From Bacteroides sp. (GTDB lineage: Bacteria; Bacteroidota; Bacteroidia; Bacteroidales; Bacteroidaceae), in assembly GCA_021202275.1 (NCBI GenBank), contig JAJQDI010000026.1, forward strand, positions 134,169 to 198,168: a stretch of DNA of 64,000 nt, in the 5' to 3' direction. Position 1 is the first letter of the stretch. The number at the start of each line of letters is the position of its first letter. Shown piece by piece: positions 45,385 to 54,152 of this stretch. A program made the translations under genes and the position numbers. The notes under the pieces are model-generated. The model had not been told where the DNA came from. It ran no database searches and worked only from the letters and a program-made list of their open reading frames with translations.

Positions 45385-46086
45385 ATGGACGAGAAACTGC
45401 GTATTTTACTATGCGAAGATGATGAGAATCTTGGCATGCTTCTCAGAGAATACTTACAAGCGAAAGGATATTCTGCGGAGTTGTACCCCGATGGAGAGGC
45501 CGGTTATAAGGCTTTTCTGAAGAATAAATATGATCTGTGCGTACTGGATGTGATGATGCCTAAGAAAGACGGTTTCACACTGGCACAGGAGATCCGTGCG
45601 GCAAATGCTGAGATCCCTATCATCTTCCTGACTGCGAAAACGCTGAAAGAGGATATCCTGGAAGGATTCAAGATCGGCGCGGATGACTATATCACCAAAC
45701 CGTTCAGTATGGAAGAACTTACTTTCCGCATTGAAGCCATACTCAGACGGGTACGTGGTAAGAAGAACAAGGAAAGTAATATCTACAAGATCGGGAAGTT
45801 TACGTTTGATACCCAGAAGCAGATACTTTCTATCGGTGACAAGCAGACCAAGCTGACGACCAAAGAGTCTGAACTGTTGGGCTTGCTTTGTGCACATGCC
45901 AATGAGATCCTGCAGCGTGATTTCGCATTGAAAACCATCTGGATCGACGATAACTATTTCAATGCGCGCAGTATGGACGTATATATCACCAAACTGCGTA
46001 AGCATCTGAAAGAAGATGATTCCATTGAGATCATCAATATCCACGGGAAGGGTTACAAACTCATCACTCCCGAAGTGGAAGGATAA
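45385..46086 (+). CDS. rprY: Response regulator RprY (OmpR family)
   Basis: 233 residues. The receiver domain has the acidic pair DDEN, the phospho-Asp in CVLDVMMPKKDG (about 53), Thr in FLTAKT and Lys in ITKPFSM. The C-terminal winged helix (about 135-230) ends DVYITKLRKHL...HGKGYKL. Cotranscribed with rprX (4-bp spacing). Length equals B. fragilis RprY. A bidirectional hairpin follows. Confidence 0.94.
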   Translation: MDEKLRILLCEDDENLGMLLREYLQAKGYSAELYPDGEAGYKAFLKNKYDLCVLDVMMPKKDGFTLAQEIRAANAEIPIIFLTAKTLKEDILEGFKIGADDYITKPFSMEELTFRIEAILRRVRGKKNKESNIYKIGKFTFDTQKQILSIGDKQTKLTTKESELLGLLCAHANEILQRDFALKTIWIDDNYFNARSMDVYITKLRKHLKEDDSIEIINIHGKGYKLITPEVEG

Positions 46087-46114
46087 GATCCATGTACACC
46101 ACTATAGCTTATAA

Positions 46115-46148
46115 ACAAAAAATGCCGGGAAAGCCCGACATTTTTTAT
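46115..46148. terminator. Bidirectional terminator between rprY and the small membrane protein gene
   Basis: AAAAAATG-CCGGG pairs with GCCCG-CATTTTTT with one mismatch; A-run on one side and T-run on the other serve both convergent genes. Confidence 0.8.
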
Positions 46149-46162
46149 TTTACATGTACGGA

Positions 46163-46339
46163 TCAGTCTGTAATCCTTTTGTTTATTACGATATAGGATA
46201 CAAGTCCTGCCACTACCAGAACGGCAGATGTCAGCAGAAGGCTATTGTTATTCACGTTACCTGTAAATGAGCAGGCCAACAGAATACCTACACCGATAAG
46301 GATCAGTATCAATCCCAGATTCTTTAATAAAACTTTCAT
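46163..46339 (-). CDS. Small membrane protein, 58 residues
   Basis: ATG at 46339 to TGA at 46163. The protein begins MKVLLKNLGLILILIGVGIL, then a short Asn-rich turn (about 28-32, NVNNN), and a second hydrophobic segment (about 33-52) ending in NKRITD. Two membrane helices with positive ends are predicted. Family not recognised; similar short two-helix proteins are frequent in Bacteroidales. It has a clean shared terminator downstream and no overlapping gene, which supports it despite its size. Confidence 0.68.
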   Translation of the reverse strand: MKVLLKNLGLILILIGVGILLACSFTGNVNNNSLLLTSAVLVVAGLVSYIVINKRITD

Positions 46340-46476
46340 TGCGTGTATTTTTATTAGATTATATTTTTCCTGTCACAAATTAAAGCATAATTCTTTAACA
46401 AACGAAATTATTTCTGTGAAAAATCTATTATGCCCCATGAATTAACTGGTTTGTGAAGTTGCAGAGAGCCATCTCT

Positions 46477-46923
46477 TTAGTCTTTGGTGTTGTAAAAGAT
46501 CTTTCGTAATACCTCCTGGCTCACTCTGAGTTCTTCCACACTGATCCCTTGTAACGCTTCTACCAGGGTTTTGTTGGCGATCAGTCTGGCTTGTTCTTCC
46601 AGGTCCTTTCCGGTGCGGGTCAGATGGATCAGGTTGGTACGCTGGTCTTTCTTATCCGATATCCTCACTACCAGGTGCTGACGCTCCATGTGATCGATCA
46701 GACGGGTCATACTGGGCTTGTCTTTAAAAGTTGCATTACACAACTCTTGCTGCGTCACTCCGTCTTTTTCCCACAGAAAGATCAATACCGTCCATTGTTC
46801 CGGACTGATCTCCAAACCATTCTGTCTGAAGTTCCGATACAGCTTCCGGTTGATTGCGGCCGATACTTTCCCGTTCAGGATAGCAAATATGAGCCTGATA
46901 TCGAAATTAAATTGTTCCATCAT
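46477..46923 (-). CDS. MarR-family transcriptional regulator
   Basis: 148 residues from MMEQFNFDIR. A winged helix-turn-helix with ISPEQWTVLIFLWEKDGVTQQELC and the DKPSMTRLIDHMERQHLVVR recognition-helix and wing region; a C-terminal dimer helix follows. Ligand and targets unknown. Start supported by a -7 box at 46955-46948 (minus). Divergent from rpsF, with 160 bp between the start codons. Confidence 0.88.
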   Translation of the reverse strand: MMEQFNFDIRLIFAILNGKVSAAINRKLYRNFRQNGLEISPEQWTVLIFLWEKDGVTQQELCNATFKDKPSMTRLIDHMERQHLVVRISDKKDQRTNLIHLTRTGKDLEEQARLIANKTLVEALQGISVEELRVSQEVLRKIFYNTKD

Positions 46924-46947
46924 GAAATTATTGCTTAAACAACTGTG

Positions 46948-46955
46948 CAAAGATA
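46948..46955 (-). promoter_or_regulatory. -7 promoter box of the marR-type gene
   Basis: TATCTTTG on the minus strand, 24 bp before the ATG at 46923. Confidence 0.55.
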
Positions 46956-47006
46956 AATTTCCTGTAGGAGAATTCCTAACGTGTTCATACAAAAAAAGAT
47001 GAAAAC

Positions 47007-47037
47007 TTTGTCATTTCTGATAAAATCCCTACCTTTG
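47007..47037 (+). promoter_or_regulatory. Promoter of the rpsF-rpsR-rplI operon
   Basis: -33 TTTG (47007-47010), 19-bp spacer, -7 TACCTTTG (47030-47037): a textbook Bacteroides primary sigma-factor promoter. Leader about 40 nt, AT-rich, with no visible structured element. Confidence 0.75.
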
Positions 47038-47083
47038 CACTCGCATTTTTAGAAGAACTATTTATTTTATTAATTAATCAAGT

Positions 47084-47431
47084 ATGAATCAATACGAAAC
47101 CGTTTTCATTTTGACTCCCGTTTTGTCTGATGTTCAGATGAAGGAAGCGGTAGAAAAGTTCAAAGGCATTCTTACCGCCGAAGGAGCTGAGATCCTCAAC
47201 GAGGAGAACTGGGGCCTGAAAAAACTGGCTTATCCTATCCAGAAAAAATCAACCGGATTTTATCAGTTGGTTGAGTTTAAAGCTGATCCGCAGGTAATTG
47301 ACAAACTGGAGCTTCAATTCCGTCGCGATGAGCGTGTGATCCGTTTCCTTACTTTCAAGATGGACAAATACGCTGCGGAATACGCTGAGAAGAGAAGAAA
47401 TGTGAAATCAACTAAAAAGGAGGAAAACTAA
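47084..47431 (+). CDS. rpsF: 30S ribosomal protein S6
   Basis: 115 residues: [31 protein letters not shown] and the [18 protein letters not shown]-terminal strand are diagnostic. It binds S18 and the central domain of 16S rRNA. First gene of the rpsF-rpsR-rplI operon; two bases separate it from rpsR. No ssb gene lies between S6 and S18, unlike many Firmicutes and Proteobacteria. Confidence 0.97.
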   Translation: MNQYETVFILTPVLSDVQMKEAVEKFKGILTAEGAEILNEENWGLKKLAYPIQKKSTGFYQLVEFKADPQVIDKLELQFRRDERVIRFLTFKMDKYAAEYAEKRRNVKSTKKEEN

Positions 47432-47433
47432 TT

Positions 47434-47706
47434 ATGGCACAGCAGACTCAATCGGAGATCAGATACCTGACTCCCCCTTCTGTAGATGTAAAGAAGAAAA
47501 AATACTGCCGTTTCAAAAAGAGTGGTATCAAATACATCGACTATAAAGATCCTGAATTCCTGAAGAAATTCCTGAACGAACAAGGTAAGATTCTTCCTCG
47601 TCGTATCACAGGTACTTCTCTGAAATTCCAACGTCGGGTCGCACAGGCTGTAAAGAGAGCACGCCACCTGGCTTTGCTTCCTTATGTAACTGACATGATG
47701 AAATAA
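47434..47706 (+). CDS. rpsR: 30S ribosomal protein S18
   Basis: 90 residues: [19 protein letters not shown] and the [35 protein letters not shown] helix-rich basic core (seen in pieces here). A readable Shine-Dalgarno (AAGGAGG) lies at the end of rpsF. Partner of S6. Confidence 0.97.
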   Translation: MAQQTQSEIRYLTPPSVDVKKKKYCRFKKSGIKYIDYKDPEFLKKFLNEQGKILPRRITGTSLKFQRRVAQAVKRARHLALLPYVTDMMK

Positions 47707-47722
47707 TAGAAGGAGGATAAGT

Positions 47723-48166
47723 ATGGAAATTATATTGAAAGAAGACATAGTGAACTTAGGTTACAAAAATGACATTGTAACCGTAAAATCAGGATATGGC
47801 CGTAACTATCTGATCCCTTCGGGCAAGGCGGTTATCGCTTCTCCTTCCGCAAAGAAAATGCTTGCTGAAGAACTGAAACAGAAAGCTCACAAATTAGAGA
47901 AGATCAAGAAAGAGGCGGAAGCACTGGCGGCTAAGCTGGAAGGTACTTCTCTGACGATTGCTACCAAAGTAAGCTCTACCGGTACTGTTTTTGGTTCGGT
48001 AGGTAATATCCAGATCGCTGAAGAACTTGCCAAACTGGGTTATGACATCGATCGTAAGATGATCGTTGTGAAAGACGCCGTGAAAGAAGTCGGTTCTTAC
48101 AAAGCAGTGGTCAGACTGCATAAGGAAGTTTCTGTAGAAATTCCTTTTGAAGTGGTTGCCGAATAA
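47723..48166 (+). CDS. rplI: 50S ribosomal protein L9
   Basis: 147 residues: N-terminal RNA-binding domain with [17 protein letters not shown] and [13 protein letters not shown], a long connecting helix, and a C-terminal domain ([17 protein letters not shown]). A strong Shine-Dalgarno (AGAAGGAGG) precedes the ATG. Last gene of the operon, followed by a perfect terminator. Confidence 0.97.
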   Translation: MEIILKEDIVNLGYKNDIVTVKSGYGRNYLIPSGKAVIASPSAKKMLAEELKQKAHKLEKIKKEAEALAAKLEGTSLTIATKVSSTGTVFGSVGNIQIAEELAKLGYDIDRKMIVVKDAVKEVGSYKAVVRLHKEVSVEIPFEVVAE

Positions 48167-48187
48167 ACGGGATCATCCCTATTATAT

Positions 48188-48224
48188 AAAATAAGGTGAG
48201 CAAAAATGCTCACCTTATTTTTTG
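48188..48224 (+). terminator. Terminator of the rpsF-rpsR-rplI operon
   Basis: AAATAAGGTGAGCA and TGCTCACCTTATTT form a perfect 14-bp stem with a 4-nt loop followed by a T-run. Confidence 0.88.
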
Positions 48225-48288
48225 TACCTGCGTCCGGCCTTATCTGATTTGCCGGAATGATCTTTTCTTTGCTACCTGCGTTCGCAGA

Positions 48289-48933
48289 TCAGAAAAGAGA
48301 AAGGGTATCTTCTATCTGTCGGGCACAATCGTCAAAGATACTTTCCAGATCGATATGTATGGCAAAGAAGTAGAAAAGTTGTTTAAGCTCGGGAGCGAGG
48401 ATGTTGATATTCACTTGCTCCTGTTCCAGAAGAGACTGCAAGGTGATATTCATTTTTCTGTTCATGTAATTGTCACTCTCGTGCTTGATACTTTCCAGTT
48501 TTAAATAACTTTCCAGGATAGACTTCAGGAGAGGCGTGTTTTTGATCCTGTACATACTGCCCGATTCTTTCAACATATCAAACGCACTCTTCTGATAAGT
48601 AAATGTAAAAAAATGGGAAGTGATGTGGTATTCTTCCTGTATATTGATCCGGGCGATCGAATCCGGATGTAAGTTCTCCTGCCTGTCAGAGGACAAATAA
48701 TGAGCCAGCCTGGCTGTATGTTCATAAAACTCCGTTTTCTCTCTGACAATGAGTATATTCTCCTCTAATTCAATTCTTACCGCTTCCAGATAGCGACGGA
48801 GCTCTTTTTTTTCTTTCTGATCGCTGATACAGTCGCTTACCAGAAAGGTGATGGCGATACCTGTTATGACAACAGAGAGCTCACGAATATAAGTTATTCC
48901 TTTTTTTAGAAAAGCCTTGTTTTTCTCGTTCAT
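48289..48933 (-). CDS. DUF6090-like membrane-anchored protein
   Basis: 214 residues from MNEKNKAFLKKG. One N-terminal membrane helix (about 14-32, ELSVVITGIAITFLVSD) followed by a charged segment QKEKKELRRYLEAVRIELEENI and a largely helical periplasmic part. The layout matches the DUF6090 family common in Bacteroidota, for which no function is known. An in-frame ATG 45 bp upstream (48978) exists. Last residues overlap no neighbour. Transcribed toward the rplI terminator. Confidence 0.72.
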   Translation of the reverse strand: MNEKNKAFLKKGITYIRELSVVITGIAITFLVSDCISDQKEKKELRRYLEAVRIELEENILIVREKTEFYEHTARLAHYLSSDRQENLHPDSIARINIQEEYHITSHFFTFTYQKSAFDMLKESGSMYRIKNTPLLKSILESYLKLESIKHESDNYMNRKMNITLQSLLEQEQVNINILAPELKQLFYFFAIHIDLESIFDDCARQIEDTLSLF

Positions 48934-49388
48934 TAGGTTTTCATTTAGTGTCTGTTTAAAAAAGGCTGGAAAAAACATTATTCTTTGTTATCCGAAAACC
49001 TTTTTTATGGTGTGTTTAAAAGAGGGGGAAAGATAGGAAAAAAGTAGTTTATATGAAAGCATACGCTCTTCTCTTTGTGTTTACTTTCTATCTATGCGGG
49101 TTGGGTTCGAGCACAGGTGGTTTACTACTACATTACAGATATTCTTGTAAGCAGGTTACTTTGTAAACACGAGAGGTTCTTCTTCACTTTAGTTGAAAGA
49201 AAGCAATCTGAATATACTCCTGTTTTATATGTACAGATTTTAGTTTTAACTGTCTTTGCGTCTTGTAGGGGCAACTTATGAAAAGAAATAATAAGAAATC
49301 CATCCATAAAGAGCAGGAAAGAAAAAGGCCATCTCCCTGTCAGGGGTAGATGGCCTCTTTGAATTTCTTAAACAAATAGCAGAGATTG
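48934..49388. other. Gene-free interval
   Basis: No supported gene. The terminator of the small lipoprotein gene occupies 49325-49360. A 37-codon frame with a hydrophobic start (49053-49166, plus strand) was considered and not accepted. Confidence 0.4.
49327..49353 (-). terminator. Terminator of the small lipoprotein gene
   Basis: GGCCATCT pairs with AGATGGCC, with an inner CCC/GGG; on the minus strand it is followed by TTTTTC. It lies 35 bp past the stop at 49389. Confidence 0.8.
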
Positions 49389-49574
49389 TTATTCAGCAAC
49401 TTCTTCTTCTACTGTTTCAATGCTGTCGTTGAGTTCTTCCACTTCGGGAACTTCTACTTCTTCTACAACTACTACATCTGCATCGGCAGCAGGAGTTTCA
49501 GTAGTCTTGTTTCCACCGCAGGAAGCGAATGAGATAGCGGCAACCGCAACAAACATCCAAATTAATTTCTTCAT
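49389..49574 (-). CDS. Small acidic lipoprotein, 61 residues
   Basis: Signal peptide MKKLIWMFVAVAAISFASC with lipobox Cys at 19, then GGNKTTETPAADAD and a very acidic Val/Glu-rich tail (VVVVEEVEVPEVEEL). About 40 mature residues with no fold evident. Net charge is strongly negative. It has its own promoter (TAAATTTG at 49632-49625, minus) and a strong terminator, so it is a complete transcription unit. Function unknown; low-complexity acidic lipoproteins of this size are common in Bacteroidales and often abundant. Confidence 0.82.
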   Translation of the reverse strand: MKKLIWMFVAVAAISFASCGGNKTTETPAADADVVVVEEVEVPEVEELNDSIETVEEEVAE

Positions 49575-49624
49575 TTTCTTTGCTTTTTAAATCCGTAATA
49601 CAATTATTGCTTAGTAAAACGGTG

Positions 49625-49632
49625 CAAATTTA
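49625..49632 (-). promoter_or_regulatory. -7 promoter box of the small lipoprotein gene
   Basis: TAAATTTG on the minus strand, 50 bp before the ATG at 49574. Confidence 0.45.
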
Positions 49633-49730
49633 TACACTTTTTAGATAACTTGTATTTCGGAAAGCTATTTTTTTCAAAAAAACGTATACAACCCTTTCTT
49701 TAGATTTCACGCGAACCGTTGTGAATCGAA

Positions 49731-50426
49731 TTAATTTTCTGCGATGCTGTTGTATAAATAACGTTTGATACTACGCTTGGGAGTCTTTTCAAATTCGTTG
49801 GGGTAAAGTTGTATCTTGCTTACCTTTTCGTAGGCAGCTACTGCTTTATTCAGGTTTTTCAGATTTTCTCCCATGATCGTATTTAGTTCCGCTTCCTGGT
49901 TCAGCCCCAGGGAGTCGAGTGCTTCATAATCCGGATAGACTAATGCTACCAACTTCTTGTTGCGTTCAATGACCAGGCTTTCCAGGATAAAAGGCAGGTT
50001 ATTGAGTTTGGCCTCTATCTCTTCCGGGAATATGTTTTGTCCGCTCGAACTGAGGATCATGCTCTTGATCCGTCCGCGTATGAAGACATTCCCATCTGCG
50101 TCCATCGTACCCAGATCGCCGGTGCGCAGCCATCCGTCTTTTGTGAACGCGTCACGTGTCGCTTCCGGGTTCTTATAATAACCCACCATCACGTTTTCAC
50201 CGCGTACCTGGATCTCGCCCAGAGAATCATTGGGGTTCTCTTTATAGATCCTGCCTTCCATGATATCCAGTATTTTTCCGGAAGAAGTAGGGATAAACTC
50301 ATTCCAGGGTGCGTAGCTGATCAGGGGGGCACATTCTGTCATTCCATATCTGATGGTAAAAGGAAATTTGATCCGGGCGAAAAATTCTTCCACTTCCGGG
50401 TTCATGGCTGCTCCTCCGATAATCAC
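49731..50426 (-). CDS. Long-chain acyl-CoA ligase, C-terminal part (frame broken)
   Basis: 231 residues from MIIGGAAMNPEV, the distal half of an AMP-binding enzyme: YGMTECAPL (motif A5), WLRTGDLGTMD (A7), GRIKSMILSSSGQNIFPEEIE (A8/A10 region). It should be one protein with the upstream frame ending at 50456. The joining sequence (ligase residues KLIDALGGRFKEV) is readable in this frame upstream of 50426, which shows that the initiator Met here is not a natural start. Confidence 0.86.
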   Translation of the reverse strand: MIIGGAAMNPEVEEFFARIKFPFTIRYGMTECAPLISYAPWNEFIPTSSGKILDIMEGRIYKENPNDSLGEIQVRGENVMVGYYKNPEATRDAFTKDGWLRTGDLGTMDADGNVFIRGRIKSMILSSSGQNIFPEEIEAKLNNLPFILESLVIERNKKLVALVYPDYEALDSLGLNQEAELNTIMGENLKNLNKAVAAYEKVSKIQLYPNEFEKTPKRSIKRYLYNSIAEN

Positions 50427-50455
50427 TTCCTTGAAGCGTCCGCCTAAAGCATCGA

Positions 50456-51403
50456 TCAGTTTTTTCTTATCTGTGCGTAGATCTGTGAATCCAGTAACGG
50501 TATGCTGAGTGCCCAGCGCATGCCTTTTCTGTTGATCAGTGGCTGGATCACATTTTTGTATATCTTCTCAATAACCAGAGGCACCGTGATGATCAGGTTA
50601 GGTTTTACCTCTTCAAAAGCCTTCATGATGATCTTGGGAGAAGGGACCTTACCCAGTAAGGTAACGTGTGTACCTACGGCCGTAGCTGTAAGGAAATCGA
50701 AAGCACATCCGTAGGCATGGGCCAGGGGCAGGAAAGAGAGCACCTTATCTTCTCTTTTCAACAGACCGGTACGTATACCGAAGGTCACGTTCCCAGCCAG
50801 GTTATTTCCTGTCAGCATCACTCCTTTGCTGAAACCAGTGGTTCCGGAGGTATAATTAAGCAACATGACTTTATTGTTGGAGAGAGTTGTATAGTGTACA
50901 TCCTCCTTGCTGAATCCTTTGGGATATTTCTCTTCCATCTCTTCCGGAAGATGCTTCAGGAATTTCTGTACGGTCTCTCCGTCGCGTTGATGCAGGCAGC
51001 GGAAATCAGTCAGTGAGAAAACCCCACGGACACCCGGCAACTTCTCTTCTTCCAGGTTTTCCCAGATCAGATCGCTCGTAAACAGGAAAACCGACTCCGA
51101 ATGGTTGACGATGTGGTGTACATCGTTCGGATTGAAGTCCTGTAAGATCGGTACGATAATGCCTCCGTACGTCACTGTAGCCATGTAGGCAATGCACCAG
51201 TGAGTATTGTTCTTACCGATAACCGCGATCTTATCGCCTCTGCGCAGGCTACAATGTTTGAATACCAGATGAAGTCTGGCTATTTCGCGGGCTACTTCTC
51301 TGTAGGTGTATGTGTTGTTCTCTCCATAGTCTGTGTAACAAGGCAGATCCCAATTTTCACGAAAACTATTCTCGTATAGTTTGATGAAGTTTTCTTTTAT
51401 CAT
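50456..51403 (-). CDS. Long-chain acyl-CoA ligase, N-terminal part (frame broken)
   Basis: 315 residues carrying the ATP-binding loop YTSGTTGFSKGV (about 187-198) and the LSFLPLAHAYGC segment. The frame ends ...YAQIRKN-stop at 50456, in the middle of the adenylation domain. Adding one A to the A6 run near 50465 gives RKKLID and opens the frame through to 49731, a total of about 556 residues, the usual length. As read, neither part would be active. Promoter: TATTTTTG at 51434-51427 (minus). Confidence 0.87.
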   Translation of the reverse strand: MIKENFIKLYENSFRENWDLPCYTDYGENNTYTYREVAREIARLHLVFKHCSLRRGDKIAVIGKNNTHWCIAYMATVTYGGIIVPILQDFNPNDVHHIVNHSESVFLFTSDLIWENLEEEKLPGVRGVFSLTDFRCLHQRDGETVQKFLKHLPEEMEEKYPKGFSKEDVHYTTLSNNKVMLLNYTSGTTGFSKGVMLTGNNLAGNVTFGIRTGLLKREDKVLSFLPLAHAYGCAFDFLTATAVGTHVTLLGKVPSPKIIMKAFEEVKPNLIITVPLVIEKIYKNVIQPLINRKGMRWALSIPLLDSQIYAQIRKN

Positions 51404-51426
51404 TGCACGTTTTTTCAGAATTTGTG

Positions 51427-51434
51427 CAAAAATA
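51427..51434 (-). promoter_or_regulatory. -7 promoter box of the acyl-CoA ligase gene
   Basis: TATTTTTG on the minus strand, 23 bp before the ATG at 51403. The gap 51404-51771 otherwise holds the repeat box at 51535 and the mtaB promoter. Confidence 0.5.
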
Positions 51435-51534
51435 GAAATAAAGTTTCATCTGCGAAAATAAGAATCTCTTTAAATTTTGCTCATTCCTTTATTTAGTCCG
51501 GTTTTTAGGTTGTTTTTTCTTTTTCTGAAGCGAT

Positions 51535-51554
51535 AACCAACGGTCGACGCAGTC
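51535..51554 (+). repeat. 20-bp CCAACGGTCGACG box, copy 2
   Basis: Identical over 20 bp to 9081-9100 (AACCAACGGTCGACGCAGTC). It stands alone here, without ATTTACG units. Confidence 0.6.
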
Positions 51555-51739
51555 AATAGCTGGCCATTTGAGCTGAGAAAGAGGAAAACAAACAAAAAGA
51601 GGTCTGAAAGAAGGATGAAAGACATTTCTGATAAATTTTTGATTGTGTCAACCGTGGATTCCGCAGAAAATGTAAAGAAGCTCTAAAACCGGAGAATAAC
51701 TACTTTTTCGCGATAACAAGTTTTAATTATATTATTGCG

Positions 51740-51747
51740 TACCTTTG
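51740..51747 (+). promoter_or_regulatory. -7 promoter box of mtaB
   Basis: TACCTTTG, 24 bp before the ATG at 51772; it favours that start over 51745, which overlaps the box. Confidence 0.6.
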
Positions 51748-51771
51748 CGGCAGATATATGTTTTTGAAAGT

Positions 51772-53091
51772 ATGATAGATGATACAGTGTTTCAGAATAA
51801 AACAGCGGTTTACTATACATTGGGTTGTAAACTGAACTTTTCTGAGACTTCTACAATAGGACGTACGTTGCGTGAAGCCGGTATACGTACGGCACGCAAA
51901 GGAGAACAGGCAGATATTTGTGTGATCAATACCTGTTCGGTCACAGATACGGCGGATAAGAAATGTCGCCAGGCGATCCATCGTCTGATCCGTCAGCATC
52001 CCGGAGCTTTTGTGGTCGTGACAGGTTGTTACGCGCAACTCAGACCGGAAGAGGTGGCCGGTATGGAGGGAGTGGATATCGTGTTGGGTGCGGAACAAAA
52101 AAAAGATATGCTGGCTTATCTGGGAGATTTGCGGAAAAAAGAGTCGGGAGAGGCGATCACCAGTAAGACCCGTGAGATCCGTTCGTTTGTCCCTTCCTGC
52201 TCCAGAGGAGACCGGACCCGGTATTTCCTCAAAGTACAGGATGGCTGCGACTATTATTGTTCGTATTGTACCATTCCTTTCGCGCGGGGACACAGTCGCA
52301 ACGGAACCATTGCATCGCTGGTGAGCCAGGCCCGTATGGCAGCGGCAGAAGGAGGAAAAGAGATTGTATTGACCGGAGTGAATATCGGGGATTTCGGTCG
52401 TACGACCGGAGAGACGTTCCTGGATCTGATCCGGGCGCTGGATCAGGTGGAGGGAATAGAGCGCTACCGTATCTCTTCTATCGAGCCTAATCTGCTGACG
52501 GATGAAATCATACAATTTGTTGCCGGATCGCAAAGATTCATGCCGCACTTCCATATTCCTTTGCAGGCTGGCTGTGACGAAGTGCTTACACTGATGAAGC
52601 GACGCTATGATACGGCCCTTTTCAGAACGAAGATCGAGACCATCCGGCGGTACATGCCCGACGCGTTTATCGGTGTAGATGTGATCGTGGGTACACGAGG
52701 AGAGACGGAAGAGTATTTCCGGCAGGCATATGATTTCATACAGAGCCTGGACGTCACCCAATTGCATGTATTCAGCTACTCCGAACGTCCCGGCACACAG
52801 GCTTTGAAGATTGAGCATCAGGTCTCTGCCGATGAGAGGCACGCGCGCAGCCAGAAGCTATTGGCCTTGTCCGAAGAGAAAACAAAGAAGTTTTATTCCC
52901 GTTTTATAGGGCAGACGTTGCCTGTATTGATGGAAAAGGCGAAAGCCGGAAGTCCCATGCATGGTTTCACTCCCCAGTATGTCCGGGTGGAAGTGGAGAA
53001 CAGGGCAGAATGGGACAATTGCATCTTACCGGTGCGTCTGACCGGATTCAACGCAGACGGTACGGCGCTGGCAGGGAGGGTCGGATCCTGA
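51772..53091 (+). CDS. mtaB: tRNA t6A37 methylthiotransferase MtaB
   Basis: 439 residues. It converts t6A37 to ms2t6A37 using two [4Fe-4S] clusters and SAM. N-terminal UPF0004 domain with Cys in TLGCKLNFSE, NTCSVTD and TGCYAQL; radical SAM CDYYCSYC (about 157-164); a C-terminal TRAM domain (LPVLMEKAK onward). The set of N-terminal motifs marks MtaB/YqeV rather than MiaB or RimO. Its substrate t6A depends on a Sua5/YrdC activity such as the one at 5056. GT2 and mgsA follow on the same strand. Confidence 0.93.
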   Translation: MIDDTVFQNKTAVYYTLGCKLNFSETSTIGRTLREAGIRTARKGEQADICVINTCSVTDTADKKCRQAIHRLIRQHPGAFVVVTGCYAQLRPEEVAGMEGVDIVLGAEQKKDMLAYLGDLRKKESGEAITSKTREIRSFVPSCSRGDRTRYFLKVQDGCDYYCSYCTIPFARGHSRNGTIASLVSQARMAAAEGGKEIVLTGVNIGDFGRTTGETFLDLIRALDQVEGIERYRISSIEPNLLTDEIIQFVAGSQRFMPHFHIPLQAGCDEVLTLMKRRYDTALFRTKIETIRRYMPDAFIGVDVIVGTRGETEEYFRQAYDFIQSLDVTQLHVFSYSERPGTQALKIEHQVSADERHARSQKLLALSEEKTKKFYSRFIGQTLPVLMEKAKAGSPMHGFTPQYVRVEVENRAEWDNCILPVRLTGFNADGTALAGRVGS

Positions 53092-53123
53092 GAGAAAGAC
53101 AGCCATACAAAAGATCGTGGATT

Positions 53124-54140
53124 ATGGATCAGGTTGCAGTAGTTGTATTAAACTGGAACGGGCGTGAGATGCTGGAGCGTTTTATGCCCCAGGTACTTCG
53201 TCATTCCCAGTCGGAAGGCGTAGCTATCTATGTAGTGGATAATGGTTCTACAGATGATTCGAAAGAGTTGATCACTGCCTCTTTTCCTTCGGTCCGTCTA
53301 CTGACATTCGATGAGAATCTGGGTTTTGCCGGCGGATACGATCGGGCGTTGCGGCAGATAGAGGCGGCATATGTGGTGCTGTTGAACTCAGATGTAGAAG
53401 TTACTTCCGGATGGTTGTCCCCTCTTATCGGTTATCTGGAAGCACATCCCGAAGTTGCCGCGTGCCAGCCTAAGATACGCAGTTGGACAGAGAAAGAGCA
53501 GTTTGAGTATGCCGGAGCTGCCGGCGGCTTTATAGACCGCTACGGATATCCTTTCTGTAGGGGTAGGATATGGAATACGCTGGAAGAAGACAAGGGACAA
53601 TACGATACTGTTATTCCTGTGTTCTGGGCAACCGGAGCGGCACTCTGTATCCGCAGAACAGATTATCTGGCTGTCGGAGGATTGGATAAGCATTTTTTCG
53701 CGCACATGGAGGAGATTGATCTGTGCTGGCGACTGTGGTCGGCAGGGAGACAGGTATGCTGCGTACCACAAAGTATAGTATATCATGTAGGGGGCGGCAC
53801 GTTGCAGGCAGACAGTCCGCATAAAACGTTCCTGAATTTCCGTAATAATTTGCTGATGCTGTATAAAAACCTTTCTCCTGCCGAAGGGAAAAAGGTGTTG
53901 CGGATGCGTTTTTTCCTGGATTATCTGGCTGCTCTCTCCTTTGTTTTGCAGGGGAAATGGGCTCAGGCCCGTGCGATCCGGAAAGCACGCAGATCTTTTC
54001 AACGGATGAAACCGTTATATAAAGAGAAAGCTACTGTACAGGGACATTCCGTGATCCCTTCTTCCGTTAGATTCGGAGGGAGTATCTTATGGAGTTACTA
54101 TGTAAAGGGGCGGAAACGTTTTTCTGAACTTCAGTTTTAA
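53124..54140 (+). CDS. Family 2 glycosyltransferase
   Basis: 338 residues from MDQVAVVVLNWNG. A GT-A fold with VVDNGSTDDS and the metal-binding LLNSDVE; the acceptor-side acidic MEEIDLCWRLW is present. The C-terminal part has a short hydrophobic stretch (LDYLAALSFVLQGKW) that may touch the membrane. The group (rhamnosyltransferase-like GT2) usually builds surface polysaccharide, but no other glycan genes are adjacent, so the product is open. The frame opens upstream at 53010, inside mtaB; 53124 is preferred. Confidence 0.9.
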   Translation: MDQVAVVVLNWNGREMLERFMPQVLRHSQSEGVAIYVVDNGSTDDSKELITASFPSVRLLTFDENLGFAGGYDRALRQIEAAYVVLLNSDVEVTSGWLSPLIGYLEAHPEVAACQPKIRSWTEKEQFEYAGAAGGFIDRYGYPFCRGRIWNTLEEDKGQYDTVIPVFWATGAALCIRRTDYLAVGGLDKHFFAHMEEIDLCWRLWSAGRQVCCVPQSIVYHVGGGTLQADSPHKTFLNFRNNLLMLYKNLSPAEGKKVLRMRFFLDYLAALSFVLQGKWAQARAIRKARRSFQRMKPLYKEKATVQGHSVIPSSVRFGGSILWSYYVKGRKRFSELQF

Positions 54141-54152
54141 AAGAAAAGTCAG

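Noticed and set aside
49053..49166. 37-codon plus-strand frame with a hydrophobic start (MKAYALLFVF)
   Set aside because: The rest of the peptide has no exported-protein character, no promoter box was found at a fitting distance, and the interval looks non-coding.
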